This document shows positions 54,626 to 64,000 of a DNA stretch of 64,000 nt, in pieces (the stretch's first letter is position 1; each line of letters begins with the position of its first letter). The position numbers were made by a program, and so were the translations under genes. Location: NCBI GenBank assembly GCA_963210315.1, contig OY723246.1:744001-808000 (forward strand), given 5' to 3'. Below the pieces are notes generated by a model, which was given only the letters and a program-made list of their open reading frames with translations, was not told the DNA's origin and ran no database searches. Origin of the DNA: Rhynchopus euleeides. Lineage: Eukaryota; Euglenozoa; Diplonemea; Diplonemida; Diplonemidae.

Positions 54626-55231
54626 AATGGGTTCCCGCGGTAGGCTCGCCGCTCGCTGATCATTTTCCCCTTCCATTGCACTTCTCGGAATCCGTGTGGA
54701 TCGTAGTGGGGTCATTTTGGTGGTGCAGGTGCCAAGCTTCACCCATGAAGTATGGGTCTGGTTCAGGCACTTTTGCAGGTACAAAGTGACGAGGAGGCAG
54801 CTCGCCGACCCACCCAACGGGACCCCCCTCGTCGTGGCAGCCTATTCCTTTGTCTCAGGGCCTGGAGATGTGACCGGGGTCGGAGGGGTATCAGACGGGG
54901 TAACACACTCTTTCTCTCTCTCTTCTGGATGCATGACAAGGGGCGCAGTACATGAGCTTGTGCTCGGGCTGTGAGCCCCACACAAGAAACACACGCGCGC
55001 GACGGGAAAAAAGTCTTGCTGGTCTAAGACTAGCTATCTTAGGTTCCATTGATCCTGGCTCACACCTGATGAGGTGCACCAGGGGAGGTTGTAGTGTGTT
55101 AGCGCCGAAACACAGCAAGCACCGGGAGACCACCACGTGGCGTCTGCATCTGACGAGCTTGCTCTGATTTTGCTTCAGGATTGTAGCATCCGGCGACACG
55201 TTGTCAACCACTACAATTTTTTGCTACTCAG

Positions 55232-56311
55232 TATGCTCCTCAGGTCACTTCCCCTTCGCTGAAGAAATGCCTCGGCGCTACTGAGGACCTCGATTCCTCC
55301 GATTCCCCGCCCCCCTCCCCGCTCTCCGTGTGTGATAGTGCCGGCCGACCTTGCGGATCTGCTTCAAGCCTGCCTGACTTTGAGCCAGACGTCCCAGCGC
55401 TTGAGGGACAACTGTGTGCTACCGAGGACCTCGCTTCCTCCGAGCCCCCTTCCCCCTCCCCACCCTCCGTGTGTGACGATGAAACAAACAGCTGGCTCGA
55501 CGGGTCTCCGAAAGGTCCATCAGGTCCTGACCTTGATTGTCCGACGCTCAAACGGCGCCTGGGTGACCATGTAGATCTCGACTCTGATGAGAAGTCTATG
55601 TCCCCCGGTCAGTCTGAACAAGAGCCTGACGTCCCGACGCTCCAAGAGCACATGGATGTTACCGAAGACCTCGCTTCCTCCAAACCACCACCATACTCTT
55701 CTCCTCACGTGTGCCCCCTCCCGATCAGTGTGTGCAAATATCACTCAGGCCCGGCCCCTTCAAGAGTAGATGTGGTCCTGCCTATTTCAGACCGTGTTGT
55801 GGACGATGAGCTTCAAACTCTTAAAAGAAACAGTAGTGCCCTTGACGCAGTGACATCCCCTGCGCCTGGAAAACGACTCCCCCTCCCCGAGGTTCTGCCT
55901 CGCCATCAGATCACGTGTCAACTGCTCCCACGTCTTATCAAGGTAGCGGAAGACCTCATCACAAAACAACGCTTGACTACGGCGGACAGAACCCCACGGA
56001 GCTGCAAACCGTGTGTTCATCAAATTAAACGAGGATGCGATGGCAACCCTGTCGCTGCCTGGCTCTCCACACGCCGAGTGCCAAAGAAAACTGTGTCGGC
56101 TAAGAGGCCTTGGAGACCGCGCCCTTCGCGCGGCCGCCAGGCCCCAAAGCTCCGCCCTAAAAGCAAAAACGTATACGTTTCTTCCTCTTCTAGCTCTCTG
56201 AAGGCCGCCGTCGTATCCCGGCTCACAACCGGGCTACAGGCGCAGAGTGCCTCGATCAGACCTCCTTTTCCTTTACCGAGGAGGCGATCACGCCCTAGCG
56301 GCGTGACATAG
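55232..56311 (+). CDS. Unknown protein, terminal exon or ORF fragment with internal repeats
   Basis: A plus-strand frame, open from 55187 to a TAG at 56309-56311, has coding-like composition. Its N-terminal part contains three repeats: GATEDLDSSDSPPPSPLSVC, ATEDLASSEPPSPSPPSVCD and VTEDLASSKPPPYSSPHVC, two of them preceded by EPDVPxL. The C-terminal third is strongly basic (VPKKTVSAKRPWRPRPSRGR) with a Ser run. No in-frame ATG occurs before 55598, inside the frame. A good 3' splice site, TTTTTTGCTACTCAG, ends at 55231, so I start the exon at 55232 as an inference. I do not recognise the family. It could be a retroelement ORF1-like protein: TTTAATAATAATGATT lies about 75 bases past the stop. 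Confidence 0.4.
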   Translation, partial: YAPQVTSPSLKKCLGATEDLDSSDSPPPSPLSVCDSAGRPCGSASSLPDFEPDVPALEGQLCATEDLASSEPPSPSPPSVCDDETNSWLDGSPKGPSGPDLDCPTLKRRLGDHVDLDSDEKSMSPGQSEQEPDVPTLQEHMDVTEDLASSKPPPYSSPHVCPLPISVCKYHSGPAPSRVDVVLPISDRVVDDELQTLKRNSSALDAVTSPAPGKRLPLPEVLPRHQITCQLLPRLIKVAEDLITKQRLTTADRTPRSCKPCVHQIKRGCDGNPVAAWLSTRRVPKKTVSAKRPWRPRPSRGRQAPKLRPKSKNVYVSSSSSSLKAAVVSRLTTGLQAQSASIRPPFPLPRRRSRPSGVT

Positions 56312-56688
56312 GTTAATATACAGGACAGCGGGTACCCTCGGGTACCCTCGCCGAGGCGCGGTGCCGGCACGCTAATCCAACTTTAATAATAATGATTTTT
56401 TACGATTTTTTTGTGAGTTTCCAGTGCAGAGGGGACCCGGTACCTGCGCTTCCTAAATTTCACCGTGGGGAGAACGTGACCCAAGCGGTCGTACCCGGCT
56501 GTTGCGACATGTGACGACACCTCCTTGCGTCGTCACATCCCCATTCCCTGGAGTCATGTACCGAATGGGTTCCTTCCGCGGTTCCTCTCCCCGCTTGCGC
56601 CATCCTCAGGTGCCCCAGGCATACCCCCTGATATGCCACAGCCGTACAAGCGCAAGGACGTGGTTACTAGACGGACACACGCTAGATA

Positions 56689-56900
56689 GGGGGTCTGGGA
56701 GGCAGAGCCCCCCAGCCGCCGGAGGCCACGGTATGTGAACATCTGTTCATTGTGGGCGTATATTCTGTGCATCCTCCTGAGGCTACTGGAGTGGTTGGAT
56801 TCTGATGGGAATCGAATGACTTGAGTACGAGACACACGCCACAAGGGGGGGTCTGGGGGGCGGAGCCCCCCAGCCGCCGGAGGCTGCGGTAGTGAACGCC
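56689..56900 (+). repeat. Composite GC-hairpin cassette, third paired copy
   Basis: Hairpin repeats at 56689-56748 and 56845-56900 flank the core (TGGGCGTATATTCTG, GAGTGGTTGGATTCTGATGG, GACTTGAGTACGAGACACAC). The core is about 20 bases shorter than at 53102-53216. Sequence before it (from about 56568, GGGTTCCTTCCGCGGTTCC) matches the full element at 52709. Confidence 0.8.
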
Positions 56901-57069
56901 TGGCTCTTGGCTGGACTCATCCTCCCACTAGAAACACGCTTGCCTGGGGTAACGGAAAATGTGAAAAAACTGACCCAAGGCGTTCTTGAGAGCGTGGTGG
57001 TGTTGAGGGCACCGCACAGGTCACCGCAGGTTGCCCTTGCAGACTTGGTTCTGGACAGGCACAGGCCAC

Positions 57070-57127
57070 AGGGGGTCTGGGGGGCGGAGCCCCCCCAGCC
57101 ACCGGAGGCCACGGTCGTGAACAGCTG
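57070..57127 (+). repeat. Single GC-hairpin repeat copy (divergent)
   Basis: GGGGGTCTGGGGGGCGGAGC, CCCCCCAGCCACCGGAGGCC, ACGGTCGTGAACAGC. It is a direct repeat of the copy at 56845-56900, about 225 bases away, with unrelated sequence between. Confidence 0.75.
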
Positions 57128-57602
57128 ATTCTGCTCCATAGTCGCACGCCGCATGTAGTCAACGTGTACCTTGTGCTCAACAGGTTCATCGGGCGAACGC
57201 CTGGGGCAGGGCACTGTGCTCTTGGCCCCGGCCTCCTCTGGCCAAAAAGTACCCGGACAGAATCTCAGAAAAATCCCGGTGAAAAAAAAAGAGGCACCCC
57301 CGGTTTTTCGGGGCAAAATCTCAAAGATCGGGGCTAAGCCCCGTTTTTCATGACAGTATCTTAAACACTGAAATTTGGGTTAGCGTGCTGGCATCGCAGC
57401 CTGGCCCCGACCCGAGGGCAAATGCGAGGGTGGTTGCGAGATCAATCTGAAACGTACATCAGACTGAAGAGATTGCTCCACGCCAGCGCTGGAGGCACTG
57501 CTGCGAGGCTAGAATCGGAGGCAGCAGTGCACAGCGTCGCCGTGCCATGGAGCGTCGGAGGAGCAGACCACACGGGCAGGCACACCAGGTATCAGACAGC
57601 TG

Positions 57603-60600
57603 TCACTCTTGCAGAACCCTGTGCTCTGTGGTCGCGTCTGCAGGGCGGTGAAAGCGGCGCACAGCTATCACTGCACCCACAGCGGTCACCAGTGCCGCAA
57701 TGCCGACCCCGAACACCGCAATAGCATCCTCAGTCCAGCCACTGGGCACCGGCGTCTGCACCCAGGCCGGGCCGAACATGGGCGTGAGCGTCGTCGGAAG
57801 CTCTGTCGTTTCAGGCACGCCCGTCATCGGCGCTGGCGTCTTCGCGATGAGTGTCAGGCGGATGTTATCCACGCTCATCTCTGCCTGCTTACAAGGACAG
57901 GGTACGTAATCGAGCAGCCACGGGTAGATCCACAGTTGTGAAAAGTTGTCGTTGGCGACAAAGTGAAAGCTGATCTCCTGCCACTCTCGGAAGATCACCC
58001 CACTTTCATACACCGTCTGCTGGCTCCCCGTCACTCGCGGCTGGGCTGCGTTCCCGACTGCAGGCACAAGCCCGTTCACCGCCTTCATGTAGAAAGTGCC
58101 AGTGTGATTTCTACTGTGCTTTGTCCGCAACCACATCGTCACACGGTATCTCTCTTCCTTACTGAGGTGGACCTTTGTCACGATGCCCTCACCCCCACCA
58201 CTGTACGACCACATCCACACAGAATGCCCCCCTTGCCCGGGGGCACCACCGAATATCGAAGGCGTGCCGTGCGAGGCAGACCAGCCCAGCACATTCCCCT
58301 TTTCCAACCATCTCCAGGTATCGTTAGATGTGTTCGGCCAAGGCTGGGTAGCCACCTCGAAGCTCGGGTTGCATATAAGCGAGTCTGTGTTGCAGGTCGG
58401 CACCAGTGTTGGGGGCGCAGACGTCGGCGGTGGAAGAGGGACACTGCACAGAAGCAGCTTATCCACAGTCGCGACGAAGGCGCTGCCCCCCTGCACCGAC
58501 AGTGCCCTCACATCCCCCAGGTAGAATTCGGTAGACTGCGTCCAGGACCCCCCCGCCCCCAGTGGCAGCACAGACAACCCCTTTGCACCGCGGGCGACAT
58601 AAAGGTAGTCGCCACTCAGGTTGATGTCGTACACCCTCTCGTTTCTCCCGTTGAACAGATAGGGCGCGCCCATCCCCAGCACGCCTCCGTTCAGCTGGAG
58701 CGAGTTGACGTACCCCGCAAAGCTGTGGTAGGCTGCTGCGTAAACAGGGCTGCCCCCTGGATACACCGCAACCGGAGGGCAGGACATCACGCCCACCACA
58801 GTGTCGGTGCTCGCCGACACCACTGGCGACAAAGGGTCTGCGACGTTCAGAACCCACAGTGCGGCGCATGCGTCAGGTGTATTGCCAACCACATAGACGA
58901 GGCCACCTGCGGAATGGACCCGGCTGCACGGTGTGAAGCCCGGAAAGCTCATGACTTTGGAGGGGGTGCCTGAAGGAATGCTGACGGCATAGATCTTCGC
59001 CGCAAACTTGTCTGTGGTGTATGCGTATCCCCCGGCAATGGCGACGCCCGACAGCGAGGCGGTGGAGGGGGAGAATGTGCCGATGACGGTTGCACCACCG
59101 GAGGTGACGTCGATGAACTGCAGCCCGGTGGTGTATGTTGCGACAGCCACGATTTCTGTCCCGTTCGGGAGTCGTGTGTAGGCCAGCTCGCACGTGCCGT
59201 CGGGGAAGTCGAGCCTGGCTGTCACAACCGGCTCGCTGCCCGAATAGTCCACCACGATGAAGTTGGACTCGTTGCCCCACCGCGTGGCGTAGGCCATCAA
59301 CCCGTTGCTCACAACATGCGAGATGTCAGTCATGTCCAGGGATGCACGCATAATATCACCCTCAGTCCAGCCACTGGGCACCGGCGTCTGCACCCAGGTC
59401 GGGCCGAACATGGGCGTGAGCGTCGTCGGAAGCTCTGTCACAGGAGCTGTTGCAGGCAGGGCGGTTGGCGGGGCAGGCGTTTCAGGCACACCATTCATCG
59501 GCGTCTTCGCAATGAGTGTCAGGCGGATGTTATCCACCCTCATCTCTGCCTGCCCAGCAGGGCCCGCCGACCCGAGCAGCCACGGGTAGATCCACAGTTG
59601 TGAAAAGCTGCCGTTGGCGACAAAGTCAAAGCTGATCTCCCGCCACTCTGGGAAGATCACCACACTTTCATACACCGTCTGCTGCTCCGTGCTCCCCGGC
59701 ACCGTCGGGAGCCCCCCCGTGGGCACAAGCCCGTTTACCGCCTTCATGTAGAAAGTGCCAGTGTGATTTGTCAGCAACCACATCGTCACACGGTATGTCT
59801 CGTCCTTACTGAGGTCGACATCTGTCACGATGCCCTCACCCCCACCGTCGTGCGACCACATCCACACAGAACGGAGTCCCTGCCCGGGGGCACCACCGTA
59901 GACCGAAGGCGTGCCGTGCGAGGCAGACCAGCCCAGCACATTCCCCTTTTCCAACCATCTCCAGATATCGTTAGATGTGTTGGGCCAAGGCTGGGTAGCC
60001 ACCTCGAAGCTCGGGTTGCATATAAGCGAGTCTGTGCTGCAGGTCAGCGGCGGGTCTGTCGGGGGAGGGGTCGGCACCAGCGTTGGGGGCGCAGACGTCA
60101 GAGGTGCAAGAGGGACACTGCACAGAAGCAGCTTATCCACAGTCGCGACGAAGGCGCTGTCCCCCTGCACCGACAGCGCCATCACAGATCCCAGGGAGAA
60201 TTCGGTAGACTGCGTCCAGGACCCCCCCGCCCCCAGTGGCAGCACGGACAACCCCAGTGCACCGCGGGCGACATAAAGGTAGTCGCCACTCAGGTTGATG
60301 TCGTACACCCACTCGTTTCCCGGGTGGAACAGATAGGGCGCACCCATCTCCAGCACGCCTCCGTTCAGCTGGAGCGAGTTGACAGACCCACCCGCAAAGC
60401 CGTGGTAGGCTGCTACGAAAACAGGGCTGCCCCCTGGATACACCGCAACTGGAGGGCAGGAATACACGCCCGCCACACTGTAGCTGATCGCCGACGCCAC
60501 TGGCGACAAAGGGTCTGCGACGTTCAGAACACGCAGTGCAGCAAATTTATCGGGTGCATTGCCAACCACATAGACGAGGCCACCTGCGGAATGGACCCGG

Positions 60601-61136
60601 CTGCACGGTGTGAAGCCCGGAAAGCTCATGACTTTGGAGGGGGTGCCTGAAGGAATGCTGACGGCATAGATCTTCGCCGCAGACTTGTCTGTGGTGTACG
60701 CGTATCCCCCGGCAATGGCGACGCCCGACAGCGAGGCGGTGGAGGGGGAGAATGTGCCGATGACGGTTGCACCACCGGAGGTGACGTCGATGAACTGCAG
60801 CCCGGTGGTGTATGTTGCGACAGCCACGATTTCTGTCCCGTTCGGGAGTCGTGTGTAGGCCAGCTCGCACGTGCGATTGGGGAAGTCGAGCCTGGCTGTC
60901 ACAACCGGCTCGCTGCCCGAATAGTCCACCACGATGAAGTTGGACTCGTTGTAGCGCCACCGCGTGGCATAGGCCATCAACCCGTTGCTCACAACATGCG
61001 AGATGTCAGTCATGTCTAGGGATGCACGCACCGACACGAGGGGTGTGCCCTCCGCACCGCACACCAGCAGCAAGGCGAAGCCTACCCATGCTGCCCATGC
61101 AGGGCGCAGTGCCCCCGTTGCGCCAGGGGGGCACAT
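57603..61136 (-). CDS. Fused double-module surface membrane protein (family copy 5)
   Basis: One uninterrupted frame of 1177 residues holds two complete ectodomain modules. Module 1 has the normal signal peptide, propeller, NPSFE module and a very short stalk. It reaches TPVPSGWTEG and then, at about residue 595 (near 59350), passes straight into MRASLDMTDISHVV, the start of a second propeller. The first membrane helix and the second signal peptide are exactly what is lost. Module 2 continues through a second NPSFE module, a short stalk, a membrane helix (IAVFGVGIAALVTAVGAVIA) and a tail ending RVLQE. Both modules differ from copies 1-4 in patches (SVNSLQLNGG; TKHSRNHTGTF). The start is the conserved MCPPG ATG. 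The upstream 720 bp match copy 4. Confidence 0.87.
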   Translation of the reverse strand: MCPPGATGALRPAWAAWVGFALLLVCGAEGTPLVSVRASLDMTDISHVVSNGLMAYATRWRYNESNFIVVDYSGSEPVVTARLDFPNRTCELAYTRLPNGTEIVAVATYTTGLQFIDVTSGGATVIGTFSPSTASLSGVAIAGGYAYTTDKSAAKIYAVSIPSGTPSKVMSFPGFTPCSRVHSAGGLVYVVGNAPDKFAALRVLNVADPLSPVASAISYSVAGVYSCPPVAVYPGGSPVFVAAYHGFAGGSVNSLQLNGGVLEMGAPYLFHPGNEWVYDINLSGDYLYVARGALGLSVLPLGAGGSWTQSTEFSLGSVMALSVQGDSAFVATVDKLLLCSVPLAPLTSAPPTLVPTPPPTDPPLTCSTDSLICNPSFEVATQPWPNTSNDIWRWLEKGNVLGWSASHGTPSVYGGAPGQGLRSVWMWSHDGGGEGIVTDVDLSKDETYRVTMWLLTNHTGTFYMKAVNGLVPTGGLPTVPGSTEQQTVYESVVIFPEWREISFDFVANGSFSQLWIYPWLLGSAGPAGQAEMRVDNIRLTLIAKTPMNGVPETPAPPTALPATAPVTELPTTLTPMFGPTWVQTPVPSGWTEGDIMRASLDMTDISHVVSNGLMAYATRWGNESNFIVVDYSGSEPVVTARLDFPDGTCELAYTRLPNGTEIVAVATYTTGLQFIDVTSGGATVIGTFSPSTASLSGVAIAGGYAYTTDKFAAKIYAVSIPSGTPSKVMSFPGFTPCSRVHSAGGLVYVVGNTPDACAALWVLNVADPLSPVVSASTDTVVGVMSCPPVAVYPGGSPVYAAAYHSFAGYVNSLQLNGGVLGMGAPYLFNGRNERVYDINLSGDYLYVARGAKGLSVLPLGAGGSWTQSTEFYLGDVRALSVQGGSAFVATVDKLLLCSVPLPPPTSAPPTLVPTCNTDSLICNPSFEVATQPWPNTSNDTWRWLEKGNVLGWSASHGTPSIFGGAPGQGGHSVWMWSYSGGGEGIVTKVHLSKEERYRVTMWLRTKHSRNHTGTFYMKAVNGLVPAVGNAAQPRVTGSQQTVYESGVIFREWQEISFHFVANDNFSQLWIYPWLLDYVPCPCKQAEMSVDNIRLTLIAKTPAPMTGVPETTELPTTLTPMFGPAWVQTPVPSGWTEDAIAVFGVGIAALVTAVGAVIAVRRFHRPADATTEHRVLQE

Positions 61137-61855
61137 GCCGCCAGTATTGTTCACCGATTTCTCCGCCCTTCCCGGACTTGACTGCAGCGGGTGTGGGTGG
61201 TGGGACAGAGGGTGGGGCGGAGGGATGGGGCCAACACGGCGTCGTCAGCAAAGTGGGACCTACAAAGGATTGCAGGTTTGTTTGTCCAAACCTTCTTGTC
61301 AGGTCGAGGCACAGCGGGCTGATTTCTCACGTTGTGGTCTTTAGGGCACACTCCACGATGCCAGTCCGCTCATGCAAAACTACAATCGGATGGGGTGTGC
61401 GTGCCGGCGGGGGTCCAGTGGGGCTGGCAACGATGATGCAGGTGCACGTGCCATCCATCTGACACAATTTCACCTCAACATAGCCCCAAAGGAATGGGAC
61501 GGGGGTTTCGGGAGCGGGTTCTGTTTCCCTTGGAAGTGTGAGAGGAGGAGGAGGAGCAGGCTTGGGGAGAGTGGGGGGGTGGGGGTGGGGGGGCGGGCTT
61601 TCTCGCTATTCGGCAAGATTCAGCAGTCTTTTTCGGCGGGGCTTCTCTTCGCATATAAAAGAGGAGAAAATGACCCCAAAAAAACGCACTGCATCGGCAG
61701 GCGTAGCGGAGACACCCACCCCCATCCCCCTCTCATCATTTCCCCATCTTTTTCAAAAAAAAACCGCCCGCTTCGGCGACTAGCAACCCGGCCACTCTTT
61801 GTACAAGACAAACAACTCAATAGCAGGTGGAATCCTGCTGTTTCTCCGACAGGAG
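61137..61855. repeat. 5' flank of copy 5, duplicate of copy 4 flank
   Basis: Near-identical to 30141-30864, ending at the same TTTCTCCGACAGG. Differences are small indels in homopolymers and a handful of substitutions. It is probably the shared upstream regulatory region. After 61855 the sequence is unique, with a TC repeat near 61870. Confidence 0.75.
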
Positions 61856-61996
61856 GGCAATGAGGCACCTGCTCTCTCTCTCTCTCTGTCCGTTTTATAT
61901 CCAGATGTGAATCATTCTGCAGCAGTGCAGACCCCCAGAGGGCCCCGACATGCGAGGCTGAAAACAGTGTCCAACACAATCAACACCACGCTGTGT

Positions 61997-63703
61997 TCAT
62001 GTGTAGGCGACATCCCACACCAGCATGGTCTTGTCGTTCGAAACTGTCACGAGGGTGATCGATGTGTTGACAGCCGCGCTCTGATCGGAGCCAGACGACG
62101 CCTCTGCTGGCGGGTCCTCTGGGTAGTTGAGAGCGGAGTGCGGGTTGATGCACGGCACGTCAACCTCGTCGATGCTTGCGGCCGCCCCATCCCACTGCGA
62201 CAGGCCATCGTTGGGTGTCGTCACCCGGGGCACATCAGCGTCGTACCGCACAGCCGGGGCCACAGCCTGGCCCGATGCCGACCCCCCGGACTGCTTGCGA
62301 GGTGTGTTGTTGTCGAACATCGAAGGAGGCAGGTCCAGCAAGGCGGTCAGCTTGGTGTAGCGCACCTCGTTTGTCCCGTGGCCCTCGTCTGGCACAGACT
62401 CCGTGCACATCAAGCAGAGCCCGGTGACGTGGTGGAAGTGCTGCGACATCACATGCGTGAGAGATCCCGTCCGGATATCCCAGACGCAGACCAGCGCGTC
62501 CGCCCCCGCCGTGAACAGAACCTCTTGCGCGCCCACTGCCAGCCCCAGCACCGTGTCGGCGTGGTGGGAGAGGGTGTGGATCAGCACAGCCTGGTCGCCA
62601 TCCATGACATCCCACACCTTTGCGGCGCAGTCAACTCCCCCTGTGAAGAGGAAGCCCTGTGCCGAGTAGTCGATGCAGCTGACGCTGCCGCGGTGCCCGT
62701 CCCACGACGCGGTCTGATCGCTCACCTTCGACTCCTCATCCCATGCGTACTTCATGACCTGCCCCGATTTGATCCCGATGAAAAACTCAGAGGAGTCGAC
62801 AAAAACCGTGGCGCATATGCTGTCCTGGATGCAGACCAGGTCACCCTCCCGGGTGCCTCGCCCGACATGCCAGTGGGAGACGCAGCCGTCGAGGGAGGTT
62901 GTGTAGACAATGCCGTTCCACACACAGAGGTCGACCACACAGCCGGAGTGCCCGGACAGGCAGCAGAGGACACGCTTCGTCGCGATGTTGGTGATCTTCA
63001 CGCATTTGTCTCGCGAACTCGATGCGATATGCGCTGCGCCTTTGATGTGTATCACCTTCACAAACAGAACCTCATACAGGTGCCCAGGGTACTCGATCTT
63101 GGCGGGACCCGACACAGACACGCGGACAACATCCCCGTTGGTGAACCCGAGGAACAGCCTGTTGGGCTCGCTGTGGTCGGTGCACAGCGCGGTGACCCCA
63201 GCTGCAAACGAGAGGCACGCCTCCGGGACCTTCGTGAGGGCTGCGGAGTGGGCGACCTCCTCGGAGGTGTCCAGCAGGAGGCTGTAGTCTGTGGTGTCGA
63301 AGAACTCGTCTGTCTTCCCCTCGGTGAAGACGGCAACCGCAGCCTGCAGTGCGGCGAAGGACTGTGTGCTGCACCCGTTGGTGGTTTCCTTCGATGCCAG
63401 GAGGAGCTCGAGGAGTTCCAACGCCTTGAGCTTCTTATCCGCGAGCTTGTCGAGATGCAGCTCCACCTTGCGGCAAGACTCCCTTGCGTTGTGTATGCTC
63501 CGGTAGTCACGCCCCACAGCATCGGCAGCACTGATGCTCTTCAGCTTGGCGAGCAGCAGCCCTTCCTGCTCCGGCACCTCGTGTTCGATGGATTGTGCAA
63601 GCTCAGCCAAGTATTCCAACAACTGGTTCTTCAACCTCGCCCCATCCAAAGCCCTCTCTCGAGCATCTCGGAAGGTATCCTGCTCTCTCTCTGCAGACGG
63701 CAT
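61997..63703 (-). CDS. Coiled-coil and WD40 beta-propeller protein
   Basis: A 568-residue protein starting at the ATG at 63703 (CCCACCAATGCCG). Residues 1 to about 120 are charged and helical, likely coiled coil (ARLKNQLLEYLAELAQSIEH; KLADKKLKALELLELLLASK). From about 190 on come WD40 blades, for example ASSSRDKCVKITNIATKRVL, TSLDGCVSHWHV, FTGGVDCAAKVWDV, FTAGADALVCVWDI, and a final VTVSNDKTMLVWDVAYT at the very C-terminus. A low-complexity insertion of about 90 residues precedes the last blade. WD40 propellers are protein-interaction scaffolds; nothing here fixes the complex. No intron is needed. I do not recognise a specific orthologue. Confidence 0.85.
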   Translation of the reverse strand: MPSAEREQDTFRDARERALDGARLKNQLLEYLAELAQSIEHEVPEQEGLLLAKLKSISAADAVGRDYRSIHNARESCRKVELHLDKLADKKLKALELLELLLASKETTNGCSTQSFAALQAAVAVFTEGKTDEFFDTTDYSLLLDTSEEVAHSAALTKVPEACLSFAAGVTALCTDHSEPNRLFLGFTNGDVVRVSVSGPAKIEYPGHLYEVLFVKVIHIKGAAHIASSSRDKCVKITNIATKRVLCCLSGHSGCVVDLCVWNGIVYTTSLDGCVSHWHVGRGTREGDLVCIQDSICATVFVDSSEFFIGIKSGQVMKYAWDEESKVSDQTASWDGHRGSVSCIDYSAQGFLFTGGVDCAAKVWDVMDGDQAVLIHTLSHHADTVLGLAVGAQEVLFTAGADALVCVWDIRTGSLTHVMSQHFHHVTGLCLMCTESVPDEGHGTNEVRYTKLTALLDLPPSMFDNNTPRKQSGGSASGQAVAPAVRYDADVPRVTTPNDGLSQWDGAAASIDEVDVPCINPHSALNYPEDPPAEASSGSDQSAAVNTSITLVTVSNDKTMLVWDVAYT

Positions 63704-64000
63704 TGGTGGGAGGGGGAGGGGGGCAGAGCAAAGGTGTCAGGCTGCGCAAGGCTGCCTGGGTGGGCGCAGTGGCAGAGGAATAATAAAGTGGGGGGCAAAA
63801 ACAATGGATTAAGATGGGGGAGGGAAGAGGAAGGGTGGTGGGGTGGCACTCAGGGGAGTGCGGTTGTGCACGTGTAACTGAAAGTGGTGCCGGGGAGAGG
63901 GGGGGGGGGGCAGTGCCCTGCTGGCGCAGGGAGGGGAACCCACACCCGCCCGCCTGTTGGATGTGGTGTGGCGTCTTGGCAAAAGCGAGTGGGATGGCGG
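63704..64000. other. Upstream region of the WD40 gene
   Basis: On the minus strand it is pyrimidine-rich, with CCCCCCTCCCCCTCCCACCA directly before the ATG. AATAAAG occurs on the plus strand at about 63780. No gene is visible before the window ends. Confidence 0.35.

Overview
This window looks like GC-rich, repeat-laden nuclear DNA of a unicellular eukaryote. The evidence is a mitochondrial LETM1 gene split by a GT-AG intron, a WD40 protein, signal-peptide/TM surface proteins with mucin-like Pro/Thr stalks, LINE-type RNase H debris, a 14.5-kb satellite and abundant microsatellites and G runs. Every well-supported gene lies on the minus strand. One-directional gene order and largely intronless genes would suit a euglenozoan such as a diplonemid, but I found no spliced-leader or other lineage-defining marker, so the organism is left open.

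Layout. 0-7 kb: two tandem copies of a surface-protein gene in a duplicated ~3.5-3.75-kb block. 7.08-21.6 kb: an uninterrupted array of 354 units of a 41-bp satellite, each unit carrying an 18-20-bp perfect palindrome. 21.6-24.4 kb: non-coding spacer with minisatellites. 24.4-30.9 kb: two more surface-protein genes. 30.9-46 kb: no convincing gene; dispersed repeats, inverted AT-rich ACTATAATAGT arrays, an ACGGGCATGTAC minisatellite, foldback palindromes, G runs and microsatellites. 46-48.1 kb: a 5'-truncated retrotransposon RNase H fragment beside a perfect 336-bp inverted repeat. 50.0-52.4 kb: LETM1 in two exons. 52.7-57.1 kb: a cluster of GC-hairpin repeat cassettes, short repeats with inverted motifs, and one plus-strand reading frame of unknown function. 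57.6-61.1 kb: a fused double-length surface-protein gene. 62.0-63.7 kb: a coiled-coil/WD40 gene.

How the parts relate. The five surface genes share their flanks as well as their coding sequence, so they spread by segmental duplication. They differ mainly in the length of the Pro/Thr stalk and in patches of the propeller. The fifth arose by joining two genes in frame, losing the first membrane anchor and the second signal peptide. This is how an expanding, diversifying cell-surface family behaves. The LETM1 and WD40 genes are ordinary housekeeping-type neighbours. The satellite is the most striking element: its 41-bp period shows no net change across the array, and its palindrome is far more constant than the short variable segment beside it.
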